The notes under the pieces were generated by a model. It did no database searches. It was not told the DNA's origin and saw only the letters and a list, made by a program, of their open reading frames with translations. This document shows positions 43,477-56,215 of a stretch of 64,000 nt of DNA, one piece after another. The DNA lies in NCBI GenBank assembly GCA_949825025.1, contig OX463788.1, positions 25,500,069 through 25,564,068 of the forward strand. The letters are read 5' to 3'. Source of the stretch: Siphlonurus alternatus (Eukaryota; Arthropoda; Insecta; Ephemeroptera; Siphlonuridae). How positions within the stretch are numbered: the first letter of the stretch is position 1; each line of letters opens with the position of its first letter. Made by a program: the position numbers and the translations under genes.

Positions 43477-45518
43477 TTTTTTTTTTTTTACAAAAGGATA
43501 CACCCCTAAGAGCTTATAGCTCGCGGCGGGATAATGGGTAGGGAACGGATGGTAGCCACGGCCTCTGTTACGCGTCCCATGCAGCTAGCATTCATCGCTG
43601 AGGTGACACTGAGGTATATAGAGGGTGAGACCACCAGATATCTCGATGTCCAAAACGGTACATGCCCCCAAAATAAAGGCCTGAAAGGCCAAAACCCCCG
43701 CCGGAGGTGCGATTTTTTTTTGGTGCCACGCCCCCTTTTTTACTTTTTTTTTCCTTACTAGATTTGCATATAATATGATTTTTTTTTTTTTTTATGAAGC
43801 CGTTTTTTCCGAAAACATATATTTTAGTTGAAAATCCATTAAAGAATTTTCGTCATAGCAGATTATACGTAAGTATACTTTTTAATTGGTACCATAGTTC
43901 AGACGAAGTTTAAGTAAAAAGCTGTTTTCTGTTCCATAAGGCTGCATGTTTAAGGGCTCAGGAAAACAAACTTAGGGATTTTTTTGCGATGAAGCTATTT
44001 GAGATGAAATTTTTTGGTTTTCATTTCTCAATAAAGCAGGGCAGGCTAAAATATTTTAAGGAAATAAAATAATAAGTAATGCAATCGCTCACTCGAATCT
44101 ACTTAAAATAATATAAATAATTGCATTTTTTATATATACATTTTTCATAGAATTAGAAAAAAATATATTTATTATAGTCACCATGCAAGAAAACTGTGCC
44201 AGGGAGTTGATTTCCTAAAATTAACCTTTTTTCTTGGCCTGGCCACGATCCTATTATGTTGTAAAGTTGCATGTAAAATAAAAAGAAACAAAAGCAATAA
44301 AAGAAATTTATACTCAAAAAGCATATAAACTTCGAAGGATACTTTTCCAATAAAAAAAATATATTTAAATATCTTAGATTGTTTTTTTTTTTTTTTTTTT
44401 TAATTTCGTTATATATCAAATTTTCCATTCCCATTCACAATATTTCTAAATGTACATGTTACTTAAATAATGCATTATATTTTTGTTTATAAATAAATAA
44501 AACTTAATATAATGTCACGAGATAAATTATACAAAAAAAAAAAAAAAAGAGTATAAAGCAAGAAATTAATTTGAATTACTTTTAATCGAACTGTTCATTT
44601 TGCAAATAGTGTGAACTCTTGCTAGAGTGAAATAGCTGATGTAGAAGTTAAATTGAATTAATTTATAGCATTCAAATTGGACTAAATAACAGCTAAAATT
44701 ACTTGATTGTAAGAATAATATTTGTGGCGTTTTTCCCTCATATTTTTTTCCATTTATTTACGTAATATCCATGCACGATTATTGTGAAAAAAAAAAAAAA
44801 GACATGGAAATTTTTGTCTAAGCCACGACACGATGCATAAGAATGATTTTTTTAATTTTATATTTTATTGGAAATTTCCATCAAGTGAATATCATCAATA
44901 TCAATAGATGATATTTTTGTGTAAAGTTTTTGACTAATTTTTTATTAAAAATTTAATCGAAAAGTAGTGACTTCATTTCACGTAGTACATGCATACTTGC
45001 GCGTATATACAAAATATATCTATTCCACAATTTTGGAAGATATATGCTGCTATGCGAATGCGATCGAGAAAAAGGGGCATGATCGAGTTGCAAAATCATT
45101 TGCGTCCGTACATTTTCGTAAATATTCACAACCACATTCCTATGAATTTTTTATTTTTTTAATGATAAAAATTTTAAAAAATGTCCCTTTTTTAAATTTT
45201 GTCCGAAAGCGGTACATATAGGCGTCCCGAGAGTCTTTTTGGGGACACCGAGACATGGTACTCTAAAACGGTACTGTACTGGTTAAAACGGTACGTCTGG
45301 TCACCCTCACTGAGGGATCCGTGGAGAACTTCAGTCAGAACGGACACCTCTACTTTTCCCCAATGGACAAAAGCAATATGTCCAAAGCCTGGGGAACCAC
45401 ACACAAGTGCGCATCACTGCACTGTGTGGAAAGCGAGACAAATTTACCCCAGGGAGGGCGTAGCGTATTTTTTATACTTGTAAACGGTCACCCACTCACC
45501 CATTTAAGTACTTCGTAA
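43477..45518 (-). mobile_element. 5S-derived SINE, split by a hAT element
   Basis: 43477-43614 is the poly(A) end and 3' body (TAAGCTCTTAGGGGTGTATC on the minus strand); 45309-45518 is the 5' body and part of the 5S head, truncated after AGTACTTAAATGGGTGAG. Removing 43615-45308 gives one continuous SINE copy like those at 14.2 and 47.3 kb. Confidence 0.85.
43615..45308. mobile_element. hAT-like element inside the SINE, about 1.69 kb
   Basis: Left end GAGGGTGAGACCACCAGA (from 43621, after a few extra TATA bases) and right end TCTGGTCACCCTC are inverted; GGGTGACCAGA is a terminus common in hAT elements. ACTGAGG is duplicated at 43608-43614 and 45309-45315 (an eighth base differs). Sub-terminal AACGGTAC words repeat near both ends. 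AT-rich interior without transposase. It shares GGAGGTGCGATTTTTTT with the element at 3.35-4.82 kb. Confidence 0.8.
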
Positions 45519-45725
45519 AAGAGACCTAGTGGTAATAAAGTATAATAAAAATTATAAATTAATACAAATTATGTGTGATTAACAATAATTATACTATATT
45601 GTAGGAATTTTACTTCAAGGGATATTAATGATATTATAAATTATTAACAATATATATTATAACTTTTATACCCGCTCTGCATGCGATATTGTAACTATCT
45701 AAAATTTTACTATAGTATTATGATG

Positions 45726-45792
<67 letters not shown>

Positions 45793-47331
45793 CTATAGTA
45801 AAATTTTAGATAGTTACAATAATTGTTGTCGTTTTGTCCTCTATGAGCTTTACGCTCGAGCAGAGGGAAAAAAAGAATGATGGCGGAAATACAGGAAACA
45901 ATAAAATAGATATGTTTATATTATATGCAATTATGGAATTATGCAATAAAAAATAATAATATTAAGGATATAATATATTACATAAGCATTATAATACATT
46001 ACATGTAAGCAATACATTACATGTATATTACATAATTAACTGATCGACCGAGTATAAAATTTAATGCACGAATTCTATTATACAAAATATGTATAAGTGA
46101 GTGGCCGGTCCCGAGAGACGAAATATGAAGTTTGAGCTCACCCTACGATAAAAAAGCATCAGGCTGATTCCAGATCAGCCTGAAATCAAGCCTGAGTCAG
46201 GGAATGAACAGACAAATATATTCAAATATTATTGTTTCGACTCAGGCCCATGCGCAGTAATTATAATATATATGTATCGTGCTCTGATTGGCCATGCATG
46301 CAGCAGGTAGTTTAACCGATTCAACCTCCACTTCCTATATATATATATATTCATCAAGTATATATACCCTAACAGAGGGTTAAAAAAATTGGTCCAGTAA
46401 ATTGGCATATGGAAACTGTACAGAATTTAGTCGAACTTATATGTGTGTATATAAAGAGGGGCCGAATAAAGATGTATATACGGTGTCATTTTTATTTTTA
46501 ATAAAAAAAATAAAATTCCTTGTAGAAACTAAAAATTTTGGATTCTGACTAAAAACAAAAAAGGAAATTAAATGGAAATGGGATCGGTTAAATTTCAAAC
46601 CAATAATTTTTTCAACCCTTAAGGTCTGTCGCTATGAAAATATGCAAGTGGAATGAAAAGAGATGTCACTACCAGTCTTTAGTATATGATGTCCGAGATT
46701 GGGTGATTTTAATTCCAACATTTCAAAGGAAATAATAAGATTAACCGTTTTTAAATGAGCAACAGTCATTATAATTATGTTTATCTATTTCCTAGTCTGA
46801 TTAATTTGTGAATACAATAATTATATGATAAGTTATTGCAGTTAAAAAAATGCCCCTATAACTCAGAGAGCAAAAGCTCAAGGCAAAGAAAGAAATATGA
46901 AGGGCAGCCGTGCCGTGATGAATGCTCCTTCTCTACCGTTGCGAGTGCGCCTCAACATTCCATTGTATTTTAAATTGAATAGAAGGGAGAGTAACGGTAA
47001 ATAAACAAATATGTATTATTTTGAAAGAATTAATATTATGATTTTTAGGATAGTATTAAGCATCGAAACTTTTTTTTTTTTCGATAAAAAAATAAAATAT
47101 ATTATTGTATTTTTTAATTCCTTTTGTTATATATAATGAATCTAACTCGAATCTAAGTAATAATCCTAATAATTCCGTAATTTTATATATTAAAATTTAC
47201 TATCATTCATAATGCTGTTTCGCTTTATGTGGCTCATCATATCTAATCATATGCTGGAAATAAAAATAATTTGACAATAATTTGTTTCTGGATCCGCGCC
47301 TGATTATATTTATATATATATATATTAATAA
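45519..47331. other. AT-rich DNA; palindrome around an AT microsatellite
   Basis: 45686-45816 is a perfect 30-bp-plus inverted repeat (TAACTATCTAAAATTTTACT and complement) separated by an AT microsatellite at 45731-45785. A short hairpin CAGGCTGATTCCAGATCAGCCTG lies at 46159. CTGGATCCGCGCCTG at 47288-47302 is a lone end of the hAT MITE family seen at 48.66 kb. No gene. Confidence 0.6.
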
Positions 47332-47716
47332 TTTTTTTTTTTTACAAGGATACACCCCTTAGAGCTTACAGCTCGCGGCGGGGTACTGGGTAGGGATATA
47401 AGGTAGGGAACGGATAGTGGCCACGGCCTGCATGCTTACGCGTACCAGCATTCGCTGAGGTGAGACTGAGGGAACCGTGGAAAACCTCAGTCAGGACGGA
47501 CACCTTTACTTTTTCTCAATGGACCAAAGCGATGTCCAAAGCCTGGGGAACCACACACAAGTGCATCACTGCACTGGGTGGAAAGCGAGACGAATTTACC
47601 CCAGGGAGGGAGCAGCGTATTTTTTACTTGAAACGGTCACCCATCCAAGTACTAACCACGCTCGACGTAGCTTGACTTCGGTGATCTAACGAGAACCGGT
47701 CAATGCACTGTGCCAA
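47332..47716 (-). mobile_element. 5S-rRNA-derived SINE, second full copy
   Basis: Same order as the 14.2-kb copy: on the minus strand GATCACCGAAGTCAAGCTAC, TGGTTAGTACTTGGATGGGT, body, and tail T's at 47332-47343. Differs from it by few substitutions plus a short duplication (CACTGCACTGGGTGG). Compatible with recent retroposition. Confidence 0.9.
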
Positions 47717-48001
47717 TAATATTATTATTAAAAAAAAAAAATAATAAATATAAATTTATATATTTATTTATATTTATATATATTTTATATTTTTGTAGAT
47801 ATGTATTATATAAATACATATAACTATACATATAATACTATATATATATATTATATATATATATAGTTATATAATATGATATATATTATAACTATATTAT
47901 AAATGTTATAATAAATATTATAATTTTATATAATTACGGTCCAATAATTAATAATAATTATAATAATTAATTAATTTTTCTCTGCTCAATAAAAAAAATC
48001 G

Positions 48002-48044
<43 letters not shown>

Positions 48045-48080
48045 GTATTTTTTTTTTATTGGAGGAATTTAATAGCTAGA
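47717..48080. other. AT microsatellites
   Basis: Almost pure A/T, including an AT run at 48006-48041. Confidence 0.7.
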
Positions 48081-48081
48081 G

Positions 48082-48462
48082 CTAGGCCTTGTAGGAGCCA
48101 TCAATTATTTCCGTGTGCAGACTACCAATGCTGAGCTGCATGAGCATGGCCCATATAGGTCTGCACGGCCCACGGGCCCGCCCGTGCAGATCCGTGCGCG
48201 AGCCCGCAGAACCTACTAGTAAGCCGTCTCGGCGCCCTCCCTGCTGCTGGTAAAGCTCAAGCTGACCATCCTCACTTGCCTCGCTGCTTGCTGGCGAGCA
48301 AGCTAGGTGCAGTCCCGAACAATGGGACAATGCACAGTACATCCGAGGAGAAAAAAATTCAGCAAGAGGGCTTGTGACAAAGTGGGGAAATATATTGTGT
48401 AATTTTCTTACTTGTAAAGTCCTTAAAACATTGCTGTACAGTATCCATATTAACTTGTTCAT
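48082..48462 (-). other. GC-rich island with 126-codon open frame
   Basis: The block 48110-48320 is far richer in G+C than its surroundings and the minus strand is open over 126 codons (YCALSHCSGLHLACSPASSE, LYQQQGGRRDGLLVGSAG). It has no domain I recognise, and internal self-complementary words (GTGCAGAC / GTCTGCAC, GGCCCACGGGCCC) suggest a structured repeat rather than a gene. Confidence 0.25.
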
Positions 48463-48663
48463 CAGAGAATATATATATAATTAATATTATACAATTAAAA
48501 ATTAAATATCCTTTAAAGTTTTGTAAAAATGTTGGAACAAAATTCTTCCAATCAGTATTTTTCGAAACGCAAACGTTGCGCCTCTGGTGGCCGGCTACGT
48601 AGCGACAGTCCTTAAAGGGTGTGCAAAGTGAAGGCTTAATTTTTCTTACGGGGTTTCAATGTT

Positions 48664-48827
48664 CAGGCGCGGATCCAGGGGGGTAGCTGGGAGGGCTGCA
48701 GCCCCCCCCCCCGATATTTTGGATTTAACATGGACAATATAGGCATTTCCCCCACTCTAAATTTTTTTTTTAACTTTGGCCTTATGGAGGCAGCCCCCTC
48801 CGAAATTTTTTTCTGGATCCGCGCCTG
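48664..48827. mobile_element. hAT MITE, 164 bp
   Basis: CAGGCGCGGATCCAG at the left and CTGGATCCGCGCCTG at the right are a perfect 15-bp inverted repeat. Flanks TCAATGTT and TCAATATA agree at six of eight positions, compatible with an aged 8-bp duplication. The C-run and AGCCCCCTCC blocks inside also pair. Confidence 0.85.
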
Positions 48828-50458
48828 TCAATATATATGTTAAAAAAAGCTATATTCTAATTAAGAAATAAATTAAACAATTTATTGAAGTGTTGGAGAT
48901 GAAAATGGAAAAAATGTGTACAATTAATTAAGGCGTGCTGTAAAAAGATCGTGATTTACGAGAGATCGCGTATTCTATATTATGATTGATTTTTTTTTTT
49001 TTTTTGCAATATATTATAGCAGGGATTTTATAGTGTAGAGATATAGAACGCTTATGGCCAAAATTCTGAAGTTAGAAGCATTTGGGGGTGTGCCGGTCGC
49101 CATCTGGACGCCCAAATAATATGTTCTCATTTTCACTTCATCTAGACTTTTTCTTTGGTTTATACGTTAAATGATAGGAAAAATATTTAACATGGGCGTT
49201 CGATCTCTTAACAATGTAATCTCTTTGATTATATTATAGCTAAAAATATTAATGCATTTTTATTTTTATAATTTAATTGTTTGATAATTAAGTTGTTCTA
49301 ACAAATTGATCATTTATTCAAGTTTTAGAAACGGAAATGAAAAGAAAAAAAAAGGCAATTAAGGATGAATATTAAGGAGATATATTGATATCTCGTAATC
49401 GTACCGCCTGAATGCAACAAGACTTGCAGGGGACTTAGAACTCACCATCAATAGGTGGCATACAAATTTTGAAGCGAATCTGTCTTATCAGTTTTGTGAA
49501 AACTGAGGTAGAAGTTTAACATTGGCCTTATGGACGCAAACCGGAAATGGAGCTGTTTAAGTCTTTGGAGCTCTTGTAAGAAAACTGCAAGACTGAATTT
49601 GTTCAAACCATAACGGATTAGGTTTTAGAACGTTATCGATTTTTTCACATATTGATCACTGAGACTTTTCGTTTAATGTGTGCCAATGTTAATTTAGTAA
49701 TTCTTACAGATCATAATAAATTTTTGTACTTAAAAATTATTGAATTTTATGACAAAAATTAGTAAAATTTATTTTTAATAAATGCATGCAATGTAAGTTA
49801 TACGAGAATGCGGACCTCATTAAAAACTTTTGCAATATTATAATTTTATACAATTAATTAAGTGCATGCATGCATGATAAAATTGGTTCAGTGAAAACAA
49901 TTGGTGTAAACGAAAGGAAAATTTTATAAATTATGTTCTGTGTGTCACATCACATGTGCTCAATCCATAATTTTTCCTGTCCTACTATATTTAGATGAAT
50001 TATATATAGATCGAGGTCCTGTTGAAACTATAGCTTATATACAGTATATATAACTATATATTACGATGTTTATACCTGCTCCTTTAATTCTGCATTTTAT
50101 CCCTCATAATTAATTTCTCGACGGTCGGGCTGATTTGCTATTATACTTGATTTCTAAGATATAATATAATACTCGTATTTCGAAACGCATGATTAGTATT
50201 CGTGTAATTAATGAACATCAATAAAAATTAAAGCGAACTCTATGAAATTATATTTTATATATAAATAGTAATTAAGCGATATATTATGGTACTTTTTTAA
50301 ATTTAATTGAAAAAAACTCCTGTCAGTGATGTCAGTCCTGTCTCTATAATTTAATAAGTTCACGATCAACATTTATTTGTACAATATAAATTTTACTCGG
50401 TCAATTATCATGCAGAGCGAGTATAAATTTAAAGTATTTGTATAATAATTATTATATC
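48828..50458. other. AT-rich DNA, nothing recognised
   Basis: No gene, RNA or clear repeat is visible. Confidence 0.55.
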
Positions 50459-50734
50459 AGAGACCCTTAGAGCCCTTCGTGACTTATGGCTAGAAATTTT
50501 GATGGCCTGAGCGTGGCCCAAGTGTGGCGGCGCTGCTGCATCGCATGGGCGCGGTTCGGCATGGCCCGGCTCGAATCTCGCTGCATTATAATGGCTACCA
50601 GCTGCGCGTGCAGCTGAAAGCCAGGCCGTACGTGACCTAACCGTGTCCATGCGATGCAGCAGCGCCGCCACACTTGGACCACGGGCCCACACTCAGGCCA
50701 TCAAAATTTCTAGCCATAAGACACGGAGGTCTCT
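50459..50734. repeat. GC-rich foldback element
   Basis: CTTATGGCTAGAAATTTTGA at 50482 pairs with TCAAAATTTCTAGCCATAAG at 50701, and CAAGTGTGGCGGCGCTGCTG pairs with CAGCAGCGCCGCCACACTTG. Arms about 110 bp, outer ends AGAGACC/GGTCTCT. The open frames on either strand are produced by this palindrome. Confidence 0.85.
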
Positions 50735-51083
50735 AAGTAGCCGAGTCTTTTGTTATATGAAATAACTTTTATCGACTTAATTTTATTATTTTTTTATTAA
50801 TGGCATCCTTTTTATCATTATCGTACATCAAAAATGCATGCACTCGATCTGCTATCTCTGGAAGATACGCAAAAAAAGTAAAGGAATTAGTTAACGTACG
50901 TTGGAAGAAACGCGAGTTACAAAAAAAATGTTTGAATTTCACGCGGGAGGCTGGTGTTACGAAAAGAATCGAATTGCGCACGATTACGCATGGCTGCGGT
51001 GGAATACGTCTTCTGTTCTGACCTGCTCGTCTTGACGTCTTCCCAACGCACTAAGAGATGGCGTTAGTGTTTTTGTCACAAGT

Positions 51084-51380
51084 CAAGGACGCTACAGTAA
51101 GGATAAGTCACGGAGCTGCTGCCCCCTATACGGGCAGTGGCGAACTAGAAAAAAAGAATTGAACATCGCCTTTTTGGAGCCAAAACGCCGTCCGAAATGC
51201 GCAAAAAGCATGTTCGTAAACCTGCACGGAGTACTCCTTAGGTTTTCGAACACGCTTTTTGCGCATTTCGGACGGCGTTTTTACTCCAAAAAGGCGATGT
51301 TCAATTCTCTTTTTCTAGTTCGCCACTGTCCGTATAGGGGGCAGCAGGCTCCGTGACTTATCCTTACTGTAGCGTCCTTG
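51084..51380. mobile_element. hAT foldback MITE, 297 bp
   Basis: CAAGGACGCTACAGTAAGGA to its complement TCCTTACTGTAGCGTCCTTG, with arms of about 130 bp that include CGCCTTTTTGGAGCCAAAAC and GAAATGCGCAAAAAGC. Perfect 8-bp duplication TCACAAGT at 51076-51083 and 51381-51388. Confidence 0.95.
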
Positions 51381-51388
51381 TCACAAGT

Positions 51389-51576
51389 CGTTAGTCGTTA
51401 ACATGGGAGAGTTCTATCTCTGCTCTCAACCTCAACAGAGTCATCAGTCTCGATCAGTCTCATCCTGCTATCATCTTCGTCTGCTGTTGTCGGTGTCTTC
51501 CGATAGTAAATAGGAACTGTAGTGTCGTTTCATGAATCGCCCATATTACGTATGATCTGGTAGTTTCTTTTGAAAG
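51389..51576 (+). other. possible non-coding first exon
   Basis: A less AT-rich segment ends in TTTTGAAAG|GTGAGTGATAC, a very good splice donor at 51577. It has no long frame. The upstream block 50990-51075 is also GC-richer. It might be a 5' UTR exon of a plus-strand gene, for example BCAP31 10 kb downstream, but this is inference only. Confidence 0.2.
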
Positions 51577-52507
51577 GTGAGTGATACAAAAAAAAATATG
51601 CACAATAATGCACACGTATCATATGCATACGTAACTGTACAATGTATGCATACAGTACCGTACGTGTCGATCATACCGGGGTATGCATATTGTATATAAT
51701 TATACTGTATTTCATAATAATTCATTCATAATGCGCATGCACATCTATTCCGTGGGTGATTTTTGCATTTGCAGATTAATCTCATCATCTGTCGTATGTA
51801 TGTCGTATACAATTATACATATGCATAAATATATGCACACATGACATGACTTGTGCATGTTCATAGTTGGCAGTACAGGCATTCAGTGTGCTTAATGCCT
51901 ATATAATGCATATATAATTATACTGGGACTGTAATTATATGCATATATAAATATGCCACAGTTTGTATGCATATATACATTTACAGGATATAAAAAAAAA
52001 TTCCATATATTGTGCACACAGCTGTACAAAATAATACCTAGCTACGTAGTTGTTATGCATACTCGAAGCTGGTATTCTATACCGGTATTACAATATAACA
52101 AGTCATTCATCGTTTACGCCCGATTCTATATGGCGCCAAGCTCCATACTGCAGTCTAGACCGACCGTCAACATCTATAAAAGCCTGAATATCAATTTCAA
52201 GATGGCCGCCGCGCGCAGTAAAATCCACACTTTGACCACAGACAAACAGACGTATCACCGTACGAGATGTTTGGGATTGTTTCCCCCTCACAGTACGGCA
52301 AGTATTCCTTTGTATTCAGTGGTAACGGTATTTGGATCACAGATGGCAGCGCTGGTTTTTCCCTATATCTTAACATATCCCCTCCACTGATATCCCCTCG
52401 CATGACTTCATACTATACGTAAACAAGGCTTATCTAAGCAGGTCTAAACATCCCGCACGGTGGTACGTTTGTCTGTACGTGAACAAAGATTTGTAATACT
52501 GTATATA

Positions 52508-52695
52508 TACAGTATAACAGATCTTAATTTACCTCTAGATAGCTCAGTAAACTAGACAGCACCAGAGATATCAGCCAATGAAAAGGCTAGAATTTTAGTT
52601 GGCTACCTTCTCATTTGGCTGATATATCTTTCACCGTCTAGTCTACTGAGCTGTCTAGAGGTAAACTAACAGTAAAATCTAGCTGTTATACTGTA
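52508..52695. repeat. foldback MITE, 188 bp
   Basis: TACAGTATAACAG and CTGTTATACTGTA end the element; inner pairing includes TTTACCTCTAGATAGCTCAG / CTGAGCTGTCTAGAGGTAAA and TCAGCCAATGA / TCATTTGGCTGA. Confidence 0.85.
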
Positions 52696-52736
52696 CAGTA
52701 CAAACACTTTGAGACGAGTAATTTTGAAGATCAATT

Positions 52737-52791
52737 CCCAGTAAACAGTCTCTGCACTTGACCAACATTGGACAGAATTGTGTTTACTGGG
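52737..52791. mobile_element. 55-bp mini-element with CCCAGTAAACA ends
   Basis: Starts CCCAGTAAACAG and ends TGTTTACTGGG, flanked by TT on both sides. Internal GACCAACATTGGACAGAATTG matches the ends of the larger element at 53.07 kb, so this is an extreme deletion derivative of that family. Confidence 0.6.
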
Positions 52792-53066
52792 TTATAATGT
52801 CATGACTTTGCTAGAACAATTAAGCTTGTTTCCGTGATACAATTTTATTAATTATTGCATACAAGTTTTCCATACAAGAAAACTTAAACTCCATTTGTTT
52901 GTATGTAAAGGAAATTTTCTTGCAAGAAAAAATTGTTTCTAAAATTATATCGTGTATACTGTATATATTATAGGCTTTATATAAGTTACGGGCAGGTGCA
53001 TTACGTATTATTCAACAGAAGTCATGCTCTCCAAAATGGACTTTTTACCATTAGAATAAATCAGAA

Positions 53067-53312
53067 CCCAGTAAACACAACTCTGTCAGTTCAGTGTTGG
53101 TCCAGCTAGTGATGAGACTGTTCGGCCAGTACTGTGCCAACACAATAGGCCTGTTCGTAAACCCTGCTCGGTGTACACTTTCTACACCCAATCGACCTTA
53201 TATCGCATGTACGTAAGGTCGATTGGGTGCAGAAAGTGTACACAGAGCAGGGTTTACGAACATGCCTTACAGTACCGGTCCAACACATTTTTGACACCCT
53301 GTGTTTACTGGG
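53067..53312. mobile_element. 246-bp element with CCCAGTAAACACA ends
   Basis: Perfect terminal repeat CCCAGTAAACAC / GTGTTTACTGGG, followed by TGTTGGTCC / GGTCCAACA. The centre is a hairpin with arms of about 52 bp (53149-53265: TTCGTAAACCCTGCTC, TACACCCAATCGACCTTA). No coding capacity. Confidence 0.75.
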
Positions 53313-54573
53313 AACTGTTCGGGGTGGTTCACAATTTGTGTCAATTTTATTTTATATTAGGTTGTTTGTGAAACTTTCATAGCTGGGCCAGATATTATGT
53401 ATAATTTTTTATGTAACATTGGTAGTTATATGTTGCGATAAAAAAAAAAAAAAAAAAATGTTCTTAGCTCTTATGGGAATTCAAAGTTCTATAAAAAATT
53501 ATTCAGTGACTTCAGTGTGCACAACCCTTATATCCTTATAGAGGAGGAATAGTTGATAGGAAAAAAAAGTTAACTGTCAAGTGACGTCCTACAAGCTGCA
53601 TTTGGTTTTAATCGATCATAAGTGCCATCAGGACCTCCCAAATCAAAATTGCCCGAAATTGCTGCATGGGAACATCCCGCAATTCCGGGTTTTTTGAGTA
53701 AATTATGCAATATAAACTTAAAATTACCATGCAGTCCAGTATGAAAATAAAATTACAACAAAAATATTTTTAGAATCGCCATATTACGTACTTTCTGAAT
53801 ATGTGCGACTTTCTTCAATCAATTTAAATTTTGAACCCTAATTAATTAAATTTGTAAAATTATCCACTTTTTGGAAGTACTCTTTTTATAATTGCTTGCA
53901 AAAAAATTATGTTAGGGAGAAATGTTTTAGACAAAAGTTGTAGGCAATAAAATTATAAATGTGTAGGTGTCCAAAATTTTTAATTTTCGGTCAATTATTT
54001 TTAAATTTAGGGTGTTTTTCACCTTTCCGCGCCCTCTCCAGCCGCTGCATGTACCATTAAATTATATCGTATTAACTAGCATAAATCGGCAGATAGTGAA
54101 GATTTTACTGCAATTATTTTTAATTAGGGACCAGTATGTAATAAGGTCTATGAAATTTGAAAATTAAAAATCCGGGACACTCAAAAAAAAAATTTTTTTA
54201 TTTTTTTTTTTTAATTTTTTTATTGAATAATATTACTAATACTAATATACGTATATGTATGAAAATAAATAATATTTTTATGTACTCACAACACATGTAC
54301 TGCTATCGACGTCACAATATAATATATAACATTGTATCTTATTAATATTTTGAATATATTATGATGATCGTAGTAAACTGTTGAACCCACGCATATAACT
54401 GCAAAGGTTTCCTACTTTTATATTTGAGAATTTTTTAGAGAGACCATCCATTGCAGCATTTTTGCAGACCCTACAAAGAGCCCTTCTACAGTGTATAAAA
54501 TATAGATAATATGCAAATATATACATAAGACTGAAGATTGATCGACACATTATATATTTATATAATATATATA

Positions 54574-54629
<56 letters not shown>

Positions 54630-54699
54630 TACAAATTTACAATTAATGTTTACTGTAGACTATATTTTATTAGTATAACCACATGAATACATGCAGTTA

Positions 54700-55490
54700 T
54701 TCAATATTCTGCATCATCCTCGTCACTTTGTCACCTTCTGTCACGACGTCATTTTTGCACCTATTTATATACTTTTGCAACACATGGCATACATATACTT
54801 CACAGCATCTGATTCCATTTCTATTGCACTTGTTTGACGATGAGCAATTATTTTTTCCAGCGCAGCTGCAGAAGTATTATTGTAGCAGTTCTATTAAGCT
54901 TGTTGGCCCTTCAACCAATACTGCGTTAAATGTATTGCCTGTTATTTCCCATGGCATTCGTAGTTACAAGGATCGAGATATGGTATATTATTTAAGAAGG
55001 TTTGCATTTTGCCAAATAAATGCTTGCCATAATTAATATATATAATGCATAGTACGCTTAACATGTTGTAAAAATGCTGACTCTGATGGAGGTAGTCGCT
55101 CAATAGGTTGATTTATCTGTGAAGCAATTTTTGCGCTTAGAACATTGACATTATCCGCGTTGAATTTAAACGATGGGTCATAGAATTTAATAACAAACTT
55201 TCTTGCTGCGGACACTTGCGTGTCGTTTAATTATTTCTCCAGTTCCTAATTTTGATAGTTGCAGTAGCTCTGATGGACTATATTTTAATGCAGCCTATAA
55301 TGCAGCATCATATATATTATTTTGTCATTGTTATATAAGGACGACATGACATCACATTCTGTGAGTACATGTAATAAAGGAAGTGCATCAACAAACTCAG
55401 GTCGCAGTTTTATGTGCAGTAAATGTGTAATTGCTGGTAATAAACGCCTTAAATCAGATTGAGTTGCTCCGGTTTCCAACCAAGACTTAC
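54700..55490 (-). pseudogene. decayed metazoan transposon-associated gene, C-terminal part
   Basis: Read on the minus strand in pieces: DALPLLHVLTECDVMSSLY (55.4 kb), resembling the ALPALHAFTGCDTTSAF-type motif of uncharacterised animal proteins often linked to mobile DNA; LPPSESAFLQHVKRTMHYIY (55.06 kb); QAFIWQNANLLK (55.0 kb); then a cysteine-rich end with FCSCAGKNNC, SSSNKCNRNGIRCCE and YVC (54781-54873), a CXC/tesmin-like spacing. The order of these motifs is that of one known family C-terminus. Frameshifts and stops (after NANLLK, before YFCSC) break the frame. The N-terminus is not found. Molecular function of the family is unknown to me. Confidence 0.6.
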
Positions 55491-56029
55491 TACATTTATT
55501 TATTTATCTGGGTATGAAGACGTGCTGATCAGTCAGTGCATGGGTGTAGATGACGTGATGACATTTATAAATTTTAATATATTTCAAAAATTATTGTTTT
55601 CTAGCATTTTAAGTTTCTTTTTATAGGTTTTATGCAACGCTCAATGAAGAAAAAATGCGTTTTTTCAATTAATAGTAGCAAAATTACAAGAAAAGGAATG
55701 ATGAAGTAGGTTACTAAACAGTAATTCGAGTTTTAAAACTCCCACTGTTATCTAATTGTGTTAATTACAATATTCACACATGAACAAGGGATGACAAATA
55801 AAAATTATGGCCGTAAGTTGCGTCCAACCTATCCTAGGATAATCCTCGGATTTTTTGTGGCTAAACGTATCCGAGAAAAATCCACAAATAATCCCTATCG
55901 GCCAATTATCCGAGATATGCGTAAGTTGCGTCCCATGTCAAACTTATCCTGGAAACGAATACAAAGTTTTTGATTGGCCGACTTGTTTGCGCGGGAAGTT
56001 TTAATATATATGCTAACCTTGAAGGTTTT

Positions 56030-56034
56030 AATTA

Positions 56035-56118
<84 letters not shown>

Positions 56119-56170
56119 ATATATATATATAAATAAATATTTATTTATTTATTTATTTATTTATTTTATT
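56030..56170. repeat. AT and TTTA microsatellites
   Basis: An AT run of about 75 bp followed by TTTA tetramers at 56137-56166. Confidence 0.9.
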
Positions 56171-56215
56171 ACTTCATTAAAAACCAAATTTTTATTAAGA
56201 AAACCCCCTATCTTA

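Noticed and set aside
50429..50692. 70-90 codon minus-strand frames in GC-rich DNA
   Set aside because: The segment is a foldback element; the frames follow from its symmetry.
52103..52403. Several 60-145 codon frames on both strands near 52.1-52.4 kb
   Set aside because: Overlapping in conflicting frames with no domain; I see only a GC-richer block with CAAGATGGCCGCC that could be promoter-like but nothing stronger.
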